IMG/VR virus record: IMGVR_UViG_3300025671_000044
Coordinates: 1-64,000 of that record
Source of the DNA: a virus
DNA length: 64,000 nt
Direction: 5' to 3' (one strand)
The position numbers and the translations under genes are program-made. Below are positions 40,306-50,900 of the stretch, piece by piece (positions within the stretch are counted from its first letter, which is position 1; each line of letters opens with the position of its first letter). The notes under the pieces were generated by a model. It was not told where the DNA came from. It did not search any database and saw nothing but the letters and a program-made list of their open reading frames with translations.

Positions 40306-43300
40306 TTATAGACTTGCAATTTCTCCTGTGTTTTTAAGACGTAGTGGAATGTAGATAAATTCTACTGCTTTCACTGGTTCAATAGCAATATCTACATAAA
40401 GCTCGTTTCTGTCAATTCTTGCAGGTGTGTTGTTTGTTTCGTCACACACTACCAAGTAGTCAAAAATTGCTCTAAGTCCTACAAGTTCTACCATCAAACT
40501 TTCAACCTGTTGTTTAATTTCATCACGTGTGATTTTGTCATTTGGTTCAAAGATATATGGTTTTGCAAGTTTCTTAAGTTGGCTGCGTAGATATACTGTT
40601 AGACGTGCAACATTGATTCTGTCTAATGCACTTGCATTAGCAGCTCTTGTTTTCTGTCCAAATACAACTAACCCAGCACCATTAATAAATGTAATTGGGT
40701 TTACTGCATTACTGTATAGTGTATCTCTTTGTCCTTCATTAAGTGCTACACTTACAAATTCGCCTTCGCTATTAACATAACCACTTGCTGTTGCGTTAGT
40801 AACACTACCACGTCTTGTGCCTGCTGGTGCAAACCATGGATACGCAACTTGGTCGTTAAGTGCAATAGTTCTTAGTGCCATGTGTGATGGTGGAACTACA
40901 ACGTTGTTTCCTGCATTGTCACTTGTAAATCCACTTGGATAGTATACACCCAAATATTCATTTCTTGTAACAAGTCCGTTGTCATTGTCTTCTACTGCAA
41001 GGTTAACATTAGAACTCCAGTTTTGTAAATCGGTTGTTGAAGATGCAAGTCTAAATGGTGAGTCACCAACAACAAATGCTGTTAAGCCTCTGTCAGTGTT
41101 AAGTGAGTTCATTTCACCAATTAGTTCTGGATATCCTGGTGCAGCAATCAAGTTAAAGTTTCTTGATTCATCATCGCGGATGTCTTCGTTGCTGTTTACA
41201 CTTGCTTGTAATGCTTGCACTACAACTTTACGCTGTGCATTGCGTCCAAAGCTACCTGAACCGTCTGCATTATTTGCACTTTCTGTAACCCAACGATTTG
41301 CATGATAACCGCTCATTGAGGCATCACTTTGTCTTGGGTTTGTGCCGTTTACATCAATGTAATCACGCTCATAACGTTTTACATTGAATCCACTTCTACG
41401 TGTGTTCCAAAGTAGCATGCCTTTTGGATATAATGCTGGATCTGGAGCATCTGGATCTAAGAAGTTGTTGTCAATCAAATCTGCAATAGCACCTGCTTCG
41501 TTGCTGTTAGCACCTGTAGTGTTGTAACGTGCATCAGCAAAAAGCACACCTGCTTCTGTTGTTTGATCAGTTTTGTCAACTAATACCCATTTACTTGTAT
41601 CACCGTTATACTTGTAAATTGTAGGATAGTTTTCAAGATCTGCTGTGCTAATCCACAAGTCTCCGTTCTGTAATGCAGTTGTTCCGTCACTTTGTGTTGT
41701 TGGTTCGCTTGCACTTACAATTGGACCGTTATCGTCAATTGCACTTGATGCTCCTGTGTTTCCGTCGCCGGCATGATCAAAGTTTCTATAACCTACCCAA
41801 GTAGTTCCGTTATGAATCATCATATCTACTTCATCAATTACGCTGCTATACCAAAGTTGTCCTGTAGCTGGTGTTGCTGTAGGAGCAGTTGCTTTGGCTG
41901 TGTATGTAAGCACATTCCAATTACTTGCATTGAATTGTCTTGGTGATGTATTAGTATCTGTGCCTGGTGTAAAATAGAAATTGTTGGTTGAATTTGGATT
42001 TGTTGAATCATACACTGTAAACATAGTGTTTAATGGTGTGTTTGTTCCGTCAACAAATCTAATTTCGCCGCCATTTGCATGTGAAACAATAACTTGGTTT
42101 TTGCTATTTACACTTGCACTTACATTAGCAACTCCTGCGCCGTTGATTGCTCCTGCAATTTCGTCAGCGTCTGTTGTTGCGCCAGTAAATGTCATGCTAA
42201 CAGTAGTAAGTGAACTTAGACTTGCACTTCCTGTTGAAGTTGCTTGCATTTGGAAGTTTGCAGCGCCTGCTGGGAATGTAGATCCTGTGATTGCAGCACT
42301 TGTGATGCTTGTTGCACCTGATGCTGCTCTTACCATAATTTGGAAAGTTGCTTTGCCTCCTAACACATCTTCTGCAACGTTTGATCTTACATATACGCTA
42401 CCTGCTGCAATTCCTGAGCCGCCGTTGCTTGAATCTAAAGCTGCAATAGCAGCATGGCTTGTTGCATACATTGGAGCACTTACTGTAGTCCATGCGTCTG
42501 CTGAAGCACTATACTGTTTTACACTCCATTTTGCACCCAAATTTGGATCGGTTGATTTAAGCCATACGCTACCTGTTGGTGCTGGACTTGAATCACGTGT
42601 TTTCCATTCTGGAACACTTGTATGTGGTGCATTTGCAAAACTTGTATATCTGTAAGTGCCTACAGCAATACCGCAATCAGTTAATACGTCACTTGTGGTT
42701 GACATTACAATTGTATCTACTGCTGTTGTACGCCCATCATAAAACAAATTCAATTTGTTTCCTGTTGAACTTGCACTAATACCTACTCCTGCACCGGCTG
42801 TGTTAATATCTGAAACAATTTGTGTCACAGTTGTGCCAGTTGTTGTTACTGCTGTTGCAACACCGTTAATTGTAAATGTAATTGTGCCTGTGCTAGAAGC
42901 ACTTGCTCCTGCTGTTCCGCTTGCAAATGGCCAGCTTGCTCTCCAAGCATCAGAACCTACCTCTACCCAAGCACCTGAGCTATTTTTATACCATAGACGG
43001 TTTACATTGGATACTGCAACAACAGCGTAGTCTCCAATTGCACCTACGCTTGTTTTTGGAGTGTAAGGAGCACTGCCGCTTGTTTGTGACGAATCTGTAA
43101 TAATTGTTGGAACTTTATTTGAGAAAGTTTGTCCGTTTGTTGTGGTCGCTGCTGCGCCGTTCCATTCAAACACGCCATATCTTGTATCATCTGTATCATA
43201 CCACCATGCACCATCTGCTGGTTTGCCTGCTGCCTCGGTCGCACTTCCTGAGATTTCATTTAAATCTAAATCTGCTCTAACTACATACGCTCTGTTTGCT

Positions 43301-43608
43301 ACTCCTAAGAATGAGTATGCTGCCTGTAGTCCGTATTCGTTTTGTTCTCCGGCATGCACTGGGTTGTTACTTGCATCAGTTATGAAAACTGGATCCCCAA
43401 ATGTTTCTGATAGTTCACGTTGTGAACTCATCAAGTAAACTTTACCTGCATTTGCTTTTGTTGTGCCCGGGGCTACACCTGTGCCTCCTGGGTTTGTCTT
43501 ATCTTGTGCAGTTGCTACAAAGATAAGAGGTGTTGTGCCTGGTTCTGCTGGAGTGTAAAAACTCTCGTCTATAACGCTAACCTGAACACCTGGTGATGTT
43601 AATGCCAT
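40306..43608 (-). CDS. gp18: Tail sheath protein, T4 gp18, enlarged
   Basis: The 1,100-residue product has the gp18 start (SPGVQVSVIDES, TPLIFVATAQDK) and the conserved C-terminal sheath core (SALDRINVARLTVYLRSQLKKLAKPYIFEPND, read by its key residues R, L and PYxFEPND; IDRNELYVDIAIEPVKAVEFIYIPL). Subunits form the contractile sheath. T4 gp18 has 659 residues. Here about 400 extra residues, rich in Thr, Ser, Ala and Asn (roughly 150-640), form outward beta domains with two WYxxxxxxWV-like repeats. GAGGAG lies before the ATG. Confidence 0.93.
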   Translation of the reverse strand: MALTSPGVQVSVIDESFYTPAEPGTTPLIFVATAQDKTNPGGTGVAPGTTKANAGKVYLMSSQRELSETFGDPVFITDASNNPVHAGEQNEYGLQAAYSFLGVANRAYVVRADLDLNEISGSATEAAGKPADGAWWYDTDDTRYGVFEWNGAAATTTNGQTFSNKVPTIITDSSQTSGSAPYTPKTSVGAIGDYAVVAVSNVNRLWYKNSSGAWVEVGSDAWRASWPFASGTAGASASSTGTITFTINGVATAVTTTGTTVTQIVSDINTAGAGVGISASSTGNKLNLFYDGRTTAVDTIVMSTTSDVLTDCGIAVGTYRYTSFANAPHTSVPEWKTRDSSPAPTGSVWLKSTDPNLGAKWSVKQYSASADAWTTVSAPMYATSHAAIAALDSSNGGSGIAAGSVYVRSNVAEDVLGGKATFQIMVRAASGATSITSAAITGSTFPAGAANFQMQATSTGSASLSSLTTVSMTFTGATTDADEIAGAINGAGVANVSASVNSKNQVIVSHANGGEIRFVDGTNTPLNTMFTVYDSTNPNSTNNFYFTPGTDTNTSPRQFNASNWNVLTYTAKATAPTATPATGQLWYSSVIDEVDMMIHNGTTWVGYRNFDHAGDGNTGASSAIDDNGPIVSASEPTTQSDGTTALQNGDLWISTADLENYPTIYKYNGDTSKWVLVDKTDQTTEAGVLFADARYNTTGANSNEAGAIADLIDNNFLDPDAPDPALYPKGMLLWNTRRSGFNVKRYERDYIDVNGTNPRQSDASMSGYHANRWVTESANNADGSGSFGRNAQRKVVVQALQASVNSNEDIRDDESRNFNLIAAPGYPELIGEMNSLNTDRGLTAFVVGDSPFRLASSTTDLQNWSSNVNLAVEDNDNGLVTRNEYLGVYYPSGFTSDNAGNNVVVPPSHMALRTIALNDQVAYPWFAPAGTRRGSVTNATASGYVNSEGEFVSVALNEGQRDTLYSNAVNPITFINGAGLVVFGQKTRAANASALDRINVARLTVYLRSQLKKLAKPYIFEPNDKITRDEIKQQVESLMVELVGLRAIFDYLVVCDETNNTPARIDRNELYVDIAIEPVKAVEFIYIPLRLKNTGEIASL

Positions 43609-43644
43609 TTTAATTTCTCCTCGTGGATATGTTGTTGCTATTAA

Positions 43645-43652
43645 TATTTATC
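43645..43652 (-). promoter_or_regulatory. Late promoter GATAAATA of gp18
   Basis: GATAAATA (43652-43645) lies 36 bases before the gp18 ATG, followed by a GAGGAG ribosome site. It is divergent from the sigma70 promoter at 43704. Confidence 0.68.
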
Positions 43653-43657
43653 AGTAT

Positions 43658-43685
43658 GCGGTGAAAATACCGCGATTTTAGCGGT
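43658..43685. repeat. Alternating GCGGT/ACCGC inverted repeats
   Basis: GCGGT (43658-43662), ACCGC (43669-43673) and GCGGT (43681-43685) can form two mutually exclusive 5-bp hairpins. They lie between divergent late and early promoters, where they could bind a regulator. The stems are short. Confidence 0.4.
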
Positions 43686-43703
43686 TATATGCGTAGTTTA
43701 TGC

Positions 43704-43732
43704 TTGACAATTGTAAAAAACTCTGTTATATT
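43704..43732 (+). promoter_or_regulatory. Sigma70 promoter of the DUF3310-like gene
   Basis: TTGACA (43704-43709), 17 bases and TATATT (43727-43732) match the consensus at 11 of 12. The ATG is 24 bases further, with AAGAGGAG before it, so this message has a normal leader. It gives early + strand expression inside a late - strand module. Confidence 0.82.
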
Positions 43733-43756
43733 AAATGATACTAAGAGGAGCATTAT

Positions 43757-44032
43757 ATGAACATTGATTATAAGTTTGACGAAAACAAATACATTGAAGA
43801 ATTTTCAAAATATATTGATAAAACATACGATGGGCATTACAGCAGTAATAAATTTCAGTCAACAGAAGTAATCATTGATAGAGGTCACGGAACTGGCTTT
43901 TGTATGGGGAATGTTGACAAATATGCAAACCGTTATGGAAAAAAAGGAACCCGTGATGATGCTCGTAAAGATTTGTTAAAAATTTTACATTACGCACTAA
44001 TACAACTTTATGTGCATGATAATGATCTTTAA
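43757..44032 (+). CDS. DUF3310-like small protein
   Basis: The 91-residue product has CMGNVDKYANRYGKKGTRDDARKD followed by LLKILHYALIQLY, the motif order of DUF3310 (GNxxKYxxRxxxK, then DLxKAxxYL), read by key residues G, N, K, Y, R and K. The family is common in phages and often called nucleotide-kinase-like; its function is not established. It is on the + strand between gp13 and gp18. Its TAA overlaps the reverse-complement stop of gp13 in the palindrome TTAA. Confidence 0.8.
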   Translation: MNIDYKFDENKYIEEFSKYIDKTYDGHYSSNKFQSTEVIIDRGHGTGFCMGNVDKYANRYGKKGTRDDARKDLLKILHYALIQLYVHDNDL

Positions 44033-44787
44033 CCTATAAGAAATCCGTAGCCTGTTCCACCAGCTAATGCTAGTGCAGCTTCAGCTTCTAGTTTTTCCAT
44101 TTCACTTTGTGCTTCTGCTTTAAGACTCGCTCCATTAAGGCTAGTGCCGCCTTGAGGACCTGCGATAGTCGCAAACTTTTCACGTGCCTCTCCTAGCATA
44201 TATTTACAACCAGCAAGTGTATAATCTTTGATCCATTGTTTGGCTCTATAATCGGTTAGCAATTGACTATCTGGTCTATAATTATAGCACCATAGTAACA
44301 CTTCTTCGTTTGCTCTAGGACGTTGTAAAATTGTTAACAACTTTGTTGAGCTATTCCATGTAAATTCAATAAAACTACCAAACATACGTCCAACTAATTC
44401 TTGACGTTGAGCAAACAATTCATACGAAGCTAGTCCTCCTACTCCGCTGGCTGCTAACAAATAAGTGTTAGTGTAAGCTAAATTGAATGGCTCAAATAAG
44501 GAACCTCCGTCACCACCGCCAGTGCGTGAGCCTACACTACGTCTATATATTTGTCTAACTTCTTCAACTTCGTGTGGCAATGTATAGTTGTTTTTATCTT
44601 CTTCTAATTTTAGAGAAATATAACTTTCTTCTACGCTGTGTTCTGTGCGTTGTCTATATTTTGAAAGTGCCTTAATCAAAGCACTTTCGTAATGTATAGG
44701 ATCAAGTTCCACATCGACCATGCCTCCGCCTAAGAACGCATTTACATAATCAAATATTTCTTGTTTTTGTGTTACTAAATCGGCCAT
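44029..44787 (-). CDS. gp13: Neck protein, T4 gp13-like
   Basis: The 252-residue product has an N-terminal helical part with ALIKALSKYRQRTEHSVEES, then LPHEVEEVRQIYRRS, and a C-terminal region with FTWNSSTKLLTILQRPRANEEVLLWCY, read by its key segments LLTILQRP and LLWCYNYRP. This matches the head-tail neck protein gp13 (309 residues in T4). gp13 and gp14 close the portal after packaging. The C-terminus is Ala/Gly-rich. It diverges from gp14, and a bidirectional late promoter region lies between them. Confidence 0.82.
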   Translation of the reverse strand: MADLVTQKQEIFDYVNAFLGGGMVDVELDPIHYESALIKALSKYRQRTEHSVEESYISLKLEEDKNNYTLPHEVEEVRQIYRRSVGSRTGGGDGGSLFEPFNLAYTNTYLLAASGVGGLASYELFAQRQELVGRMFGSFIEFTWNSSTKLLTILQRPRANEEVLLWCYNYRPDSQLLTDYRAKQWIKDYTLAGCKYMLGEAREKFATIAGPQGGTSLNGASLKAEAQSEMEKLEAEAALALAGGTGYGFLIG

Positions 44788-44803
44788 TGATCTTCTCCAA
44801 TAG

Positions 44804-44818
44804 TATTTATGCTAAATA
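44804..44818. promoter_or_regulatory. Divergent late promoters between gp13 and gp14
   Basis: On the - strand CATAAATA (44811-44804) serves gp13 (ATG at 44787). On the + strand CTAAATA (44812-44818) lies six bases before the gp14 ATG at 44824. Together they form a compact back-to-back late promoter. Confidence 0.5.
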
Positions 44819-44823
44819 TACAT

Positions 44824-45981
44824 ATGCCACGTTTATCATTATATAGACCAAATAAAACAAATGACTACGAATTCTTAGATAAAATTATCTATGAACAGTT
44901 TAGTATTGGCGGCACTGATATTAATATTCACAAATATTTAGGGTCAGTCAATCCAAGCGATGTAGATGCAACTGCAACAACACCACAATACGATGCTGTA
45001 AAAGAAACAAATATACAGGATTTGCTATTTTTAGAAAATCGTGATAGAAAATATGACACTGATGTTTATACTATGCGAGCAATTTATAATGTTGCAGACA
45101 CTGATTTTAATTTAAGTCAATTTGGACTATTTTTACAAAATGATACATTGTTTATGACAATACATATTAATAGCAGCGTGAAGACTCTTGGTAGAAAAAT
45201 TTTAAGTGGTGATGTTATAGAATTTCCTCATTTAAAGGATGAATATGCACTTAATGATTATAGTGTTGCTTTAAAAAGATATTATGTAGTAGAAGATGTA
45301 AATCGTGCAGCAGAAGGTTTTTCACAAACTTGGTATCCTCATTTATATAGAGTAAAATTAAAACAAATTTATGACGGACAAGAATTTAGCGAAATTCTTG
45401 ATTTGCCTGCAGGTGACGAAGAAGGAAACACATTACGTGATGTGTTAAGCACGTTTGAAACGGAAATGAATATCAATAATGCTATTGTTCAACAAGCAGA
45501 TGCAGATTCAGCAAAAAGTGGATATGATACAAGTAATTTATATACATTACAAGTAGACAACACTGGAGTTCCTGAGCTTGTTACAGCAGATATTAATACG
45601 CTTGATGTATCTCAAAAAAATATACTAGCTGATAGAATAAATCAAACACCTGCTCGAGAAGGATATAAAGGTTATCTCATAGGAGATAATATTGCTCCTA
45701 ATGGTGAAGCATTTGGTAGTGGTATAACTTTTCCGACATCTAGTTTTTCAGGAGACTATTTTTTAAGAACAGATATGTTTCCAAACAGACTATTTAGATA
45801 TGACGGAAGTAGATGGGTGAAAATGGAAGACGGCGTCAGAATGACATTAAGTAACACAGACGATCGTAGAACACAAAAGACCTCTTTTGTAAACAATACA
45901 ACTACATCGACAATAGGTGGTGAAAGTGTTACAGAAAGACAAAGTATAAGTAAAGCGTTAAAGCCAAAGGCAGATAACTAA
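44824..45981 (+). CDS. gp14: Neck protein, T4 gp14-like
   Basis: The product of 385 residues starts PRLSLYRPNKTNDYEFLDK and includes ETNIQDLLFLENRDRKY, FGLFLQNDTLFMTIHI, SGDVIEFPHLKDEY and YVVEDVNRAAEGFS. These align in order with T4 gp14 (FGMQVQDEVTLSIN, EGDLIYFPMDN, FEINWVEP). gp14 sits on top of the gp13 ring at the head-tail joint. It is longer than T4 gp14 (256) by a C-terminal extension (about 200-385). The ATG at 44824 is preferred over 44809, which overlaps the late promoter. It is coupled to gp15 by TAATG. Confidence 0.82.
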   Translation: MPRLSLYRPNKTNDYEFLDKIIYEQFSIGGTDINIHKYLGSVNPSDVDATATTPQYDAVKETNIQDLLFLENRDRKYDTDVYTMRAIYNVADTDFNLSQFGLFLQNDTLFMTIHINSSVKTLGRKILSGDVIEFPHLKDEYALNDYSVALKRYYVVEDVNRAAEGFSQTWYPHLYRVKLKQIYDGQEFSEILDLPAGDEEGNTLRDVLSTFETEMNINNAIVQQADADSAKSGYDTSNLYTLQVDNTGVPELVTADINTLDVSQKNILADRINQTPAREGYKGYLIGDNIAPNGEAFGSGITFPTSSFSGDYFLRTDMFPNRLFRYDGSRWVKMEDGVRMTLSNTDDRRTQKTSFVNNTTTSTIGGESVTERQSISKALKPKADN

Positions 45982-47471
45982 TGCAACATTTTTATGACGG
46001 ACAAATTAGAAGATATATTACACAAATTATTAGATTGTGTAGTAACTTTACATATAAAGATGGCAATGGAACAATTAAAAGTATTCCTGTCACCTACGGT
46101 GATTTAACAAGACAAGTTGCAAATATTATTAGAGACAACAGTGAAAATAAACTGCCTAGTGTTCCACGTATGGCTGTATATATCACTAACTTAGAATTAG
46201 ATAGAGAACGTTTAGCAGATGCTAGTTATGTAGAAAAAGTTAATATCAGAGAACGTGCATACGACGAAAACGGTAATGAGTATTTAAACACACAAGGCAA
46301 AAATTATACAGTTGAACGTATTATGCCTACACCTTATATGTTGAGAGTTAACTTAGATATTTGGAGCAGCAACACTGATCAAAAATTACAAATTATGGAA
46401 CAAATATTAATGATGTTTAATCCAAGTTTGGAAATACAGACAACTGATAATTATGTAGATTGGACAAGTTTGACTGCTGTATATTTAGAACAAATTAGTT
46501 TTTCTAACAGAACACAACCGATTGGCGTAGACAGTGAAATTGATGTAGGCACACTTTCTTTTAGCACACCTATCTTTATTTCACCACCGGCTAAAGTTAA
46601 AAAACTTGGTGTTATTACTCAAATTGTTACAAATATATTTGACGAAACTAGAGGCACAATTAACTTAGGTGACTCATTTCCAGAACTTAGTGCATATGCA
46701 GATACTCCTGTGCCTATTAAGAAAACCACTTCAATAAATAGCGATCCAGCAACTAAAACAGATATTACAGCGACAGTATCACAAAGGTCAACAGTGGCAC
46801 ACAATTATAGAAATTATGGTGTTTATATTTTAGGAACCACAGCTAGATTAATTGATAAAAATGTAGTTGGTAAAACCAATTGGAGAACAGTAATTGAATC
46901 TTATCCTGGAACATATACAGCCGGATTAAGCCAGATACGTTTGCAGACAGCAAGTGGTAGTTTTGTAATAGGAGATATTACACTAAACAGTTTAGACGAA
47001 ACGCAATTGGTTGTCAACTGGGATACAGACACTTTACCTACAGGAGATATTATTGAAGGACCTGCAAGAAATTCAAACAGCTACACAAGTTTTGATAAAA
47101 TTGTTGAACCTTCGATATACAATCCAACTAATGATAAAACACCTGGACTCAGACTGCTATTGTTAGAACCATTAAATCCAAGCGAAAATGTAGGAGGAGA
47201 CGTAGGTGATACTCCATATAACTATCTATATGATGGTCCAGACGCTTGGAAAAATTCCAACGGCACAGATTTTGTAGCAAATGCAAATGATGTTATTGAA
47301 TGGGACGGAAGCCGTTGGCACATTGTAATTGATAGCACAGATAGCACAAATGGTATTAATCAAAGAAATTTAGCCACTAATGTTATGTATACATGGACAG
47401 GCGAAGAATGGATACAAAGCTACGAAGGTGAATATTCAGTAGGAACATGGGAAATATACCTTGATCCATAA
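45981..47471 (+). CDS. gp15: Tail completion / sheath terminator protein, T4 gp15-like, extended
   Basis: The 496-residue product begins MQHFYDGQIRRYITQIIRL, matching T4 gp15 (YFYNSSFRRYATLM). IPVTYGDLTR, VPRMAVYITNLELDRERL, TPYMLRVNLDIWSSN and MEQILMMFNPSL continue the alignment, the last matching VEQILPYFQPH. gp15 caps the tail tube and sheath and binds the neck. T4 gp15 has 272 residues; here a C-terminal part of about 220 residues is added, with VYILGTTARLIDKN and a WDGSRWHIV beta motif like those in gp18 and gp14. It overlaps gp14 by one base. Confidence 0.87.
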   Translation: MQHFYDGQIRRYITQIIRLCSNFTYKDGNGTIKSIPVTYGDLTRQVANIIRDNSENKLPSVPRMAVYITNLELDRERLADASYVEKVNIRERAYDENGNEYLNTQGKNYTVERIMPTPYMLRVNLDIWSSNTDQKLQIMEQILMMFNPSLEIQTTDNYVDWTSLTAVYLEQISFSNRTQPIGVDSEIDVGTLSFSTPIFISPPAKVKKLGVITQIVTNIFDETRGTINLGDSFPELSAYADTPVPIKKTTSINSDPATKTDITATVSQRSTVAHNYRNYGVYILGTTARLIDKNVVGKTNWRTVIESYPGTYTAGLSQIRLQTASGSFVIGDITLNSLDETQLVVNWDTDTLPTGDIIEGPARNSNSYTSFDKIVEPSIYNPTNDKTPGLRLLLLEPLNPSENVGGDVGDTPYNYLYDGPDAWKNSNGTDFVANANDVIEWDGSRWHIVIDSTDSTNGINQRNLATNVMYTWTGEEWIQSYEGEYSVGTWEIYLDP

Positions 47472-47479
47472 TTATATAT

Positions 47480-47914
47480 ATGAGTCAAATTATTTGTAGT
47501 GGTGCACTATTTTATACATTAGATACACAAAGATTTTTATTCCTACATAGAACACAAAGTAAGAATAAAAACGTGTGGGGTCTTGTTGGTGGAACCAACG
47601 AAGACAAAGAAACTGCTTGGGAAGGTTTACGTAGAGAAATCAGAGAAGAAATAGGCAGTATTCCTGAAATCAAAAAAACAATACCATTAGAAACATTTAT
47701 AAGCAAAGACGAAAACTTTTTATTTCATACATATCTTTGTGTAATTGAAAAAGAATTTATCCCAGTTTTAAATAATGAACACAACGGCTATGCTTGGGTA
47801 TCATTTAACAGTTGGCCAAAGCCTCTGCACAACGGATTAGCAAATACATTACGCAGTAAACAAAACCAACAAAAATTACAAACTGTTTTTGAACTTATTG
47901 AATTGTTCGTATAA
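47480..47914 (+). CDS. Nudix hydrolase
   Basis: The 144-residue product has a complete Nudix box at about 38-60: G, five residues, E, seven residues, REIREEIG. It follows CSGALFYTLDTQRFLFLHR and precedes FHTYLCVIE strands. Nudix enzymes split nucleoside diphosphate derivatives such as nucleotide sugars, ADP-ribose or oxidised nucleotides. In this genome a nucleotide-sugar or NAD-related role is plausible. It is the last of three + strand genes and overlaps the repeat protein's 3' end by 39 bases, tail to tail. Confidence 0.9.
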   Translation: MSQIICSGALFYTLDTQRFLFLHRTQSKNKNVWGLVGGTNEDKETAWEGLRREIREEIGSIPEIKKTIPLETFISKDENFLFHTYLCVIEKEFIPVLNNEHNGYAWVSFNSWPKPLHNGLANTLRSKQNQQKLQTVFELIELFV

Positions 47915-50900
47915 CCAATCAAAGTCATTAATTTTATTTAAATAATCTAAGTTTTTCGCAGCATATTCACCGTATTTTTTGCCTTGATTAGCACCGTTAA
48001 TCGCCGCATTACCAAACGGTTTATCTTTACCTCTTGTGCACCAAGCATTCAATCTAAATTCAGTTTCTTCATCTAGTTGTCCGTCAATTGCACGTGAACT
48101 TAACTTTACACATTCTCTAAAGGCACTGCGCCATGTGCTGAATTCGTCTGTATCAAATTTTGTAATATTAGAAATCTTGTTTACTACTTTGAACAATGGA
48201 CTTATACTTGTTGTCATATCAGGTTTGTTAGTATCCATATTCAATGTTAACTCTCTAGGCAATAGTTTTACAGCACCATAACCATAAATTAGTCCATTTA
48301 TTGGATTTTTAGATTTCCAAACGTGAACGGTGCGTTTGCTATCAGGATCGTAATTAGGAATGTAGTAATCAAAGTTAAAATCATCTACAATTTGTGCATC
48401 AGCATCTACTACATAAAACATCTCAGTTTCAGCAGTTTTTGCAGCCATGATATGTGCTTGATGAATGCCTTCAATGCCATGAACTCTGTGTATTGTTTTG
48501 TCTGGAAATTGATTTAATAATCTTTCAAAGTTTTCATCTGCACTTTTTTCATCTTTGCTAATAAACACAATATCATAAGGTTTTGGTTGACTAGCTGTAA
48601 TATTGTATTCTTTTTTGTTTGCAAAAAACCGCATTTGAATTTCTCGTTCTGTAATATTAGATTTTTTGCTTACTAGTGCTACACCATCCCAAGCATTGCC
48701 ATTTTTAAACACATGATTTGTAGATCTTTCAAAATCTTGGTCATGTGAAAAATACAAGTCAAAATCAAAATTAGGTTCTATATTGACTTCTCTTGGTATA
48801 ATCCAAAACATTTCTGTCTTTGACATGTTATATGCTTTTTTGTAATCGTTATATGTGTTAATTGTAAACCTATCATACACTACAGGGCCACTAGCAACAA
48901 TATCCCATTCTTTACGTCTACCTATAGTTCTATACTCAATTTCTTTTTGTGTTAACGGTGCATGTTTTGTAAACAAAAATAATCCGTTGTATTTTTCTTT
49001 ACCGTTCACGCTATGCTTAAAAGCATGGTTAATTGTTCTATCATAACTGTTGTGTATATCAATATACATGCGCATATCAAAATCTTCACGTATTTTAATA
49101 TTAGGTGTAGTTCCCCAGAACATATTTGACGGTGATTCATCAAATGCATTGAGATAATCATTATATGTTTCAATATTATATACAGGAAAAGGTTTTGGTG
49201 TGCTTGCAACTACATCATGTTTCTTACTGTTAGCATAAAATCTATGCTCAACTTCTTGCTGTGTCACAGGAGCATGTGTTGACATAAGAGCAATGCCATC
49301 CCAAAATTTGCCATTTTTAAACACATGATTTGTATTCCTATCAAAAACATTATCATGAGTAAAATACATTTCAAAATCAAAATCAATATCAACTTCCACA
49401 TCACTAGGTATAGCCCAAAACATTTCAGTTGTTGCACTGTCCATTGCAGACAAGTAGTCAGTGTAGTTGTTTACTACAAATCTTTCGTATTTTACAGGTA
49501 TACTAGCAACCACAGGCCAATTTTTTGCTTTTACTAAATGTCTGTGTTCAATTTCTTTTTCTGTAACAGGTGCGTGTTTGCTGAACAAAAACAAACCGTT
49601 TCTATATCCTTTGTCATTAACTTCATGTAAAAATGTATGGTTAATTTTTCTATCGTATTCATTATCGTGAGAGAAATAATAATCAAAATCAAAAATACTT
49701 GTATCAATGTTATTTGATAATCCCCAGAACATTTCTGTATCGCTTGCTTTTAAAGCATCTAAGTATTGACCATATGTTTCAATAACAAATTCATCATACA
49801 TACATTCTTTACTGGCAACTATATCCCAATGTTTTGCATCAACTATATGTCTATATTCGATTTCTTTTTGTGTTACTGGTTTGTGTTTGCTTAATAAAAA
49901 TACACCATTATACAATTGCATTCCTTTTACTTCATGTATAAATGCATGATTTGTAAATCTATCAAATCTATTGGTATGGTCAAAATGTAAATCAAAATCC
50001 CAGTTATCAGTGTTAATGTTTCTACTTACCGCAAAAAATAATTCAGTAACACTTTTTTCCATTGCTTCTAAATATTCATCGTATGTATCTATAAAGTGTA
50101 TATCATACTGAGCATATCTGCTTGCAACAACTTTCCATTCTTTTACATTTAAAATGTGTCTGTGTTCAATTTCTTTTTCAGTCACAGGAGATTTTTTACT
50201 AAACAAAAAATATCCATTGTAATTTACACTGTCAAATCCTTGATTGAGAAATGCATGATTTATACTTCTATCATATTTGTTATCGTGTGTAAAACTCAAT
50301 GTAAAATCAAAATCTTCGTCATCTTCTAAATTACTACACACTCCCCAGAACATTTCGGTTTTGCTGTGCGTAAACGCATACAAATAATCGCTGTATGTGT
50401 CAATGATAAATTTATCATACTTTACAGGAAAACTTCCTACAACACTATGCTGTTTGACATTAACAAGATGCCTATGCTCAACTTCTTTTTGTGTTAAAGG
50501 GCTGTGTTTACTACATAAAAATAATCCATTATACAAACAACCAGCATGATCATCTACTTTGTGTAAAAATGCATGATTGATATTCCTGTCATATGTATTG
50601 CTATGTTCTAACACAAAATCAAAATCAAAACCACTTGTATTGATATTTCGACTGCTCATCCAAAACATTTCTGTCCTTGAAGTTTTAAGTGCAGTTACAT
50701 ATTCGTCGTAATCGTCAATTTGAAAATATTCATAAGGTGCAGGCACACTCATAATTGTGTTGTGCTCTTTCCTGTTTACAGGATGTCTATGTGATATTTC
50801 ATTTTCAGTTAATTTTATACTTTTAGGAACTAACATAAGCCCATTAAAATTTGAAATACCATCGTGGTCGTGCTCAAACACATGAACTTGATTTCTGTCT

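Noticed and set aside
41981-42655. 224-residue + strand frame inside the sheath gene
   Set aside because: Shadow of the Thr/Ser/Ala-rich gp18 insert; its Val/Ala/Pro-rich composition follows from reading that region on the other strand.
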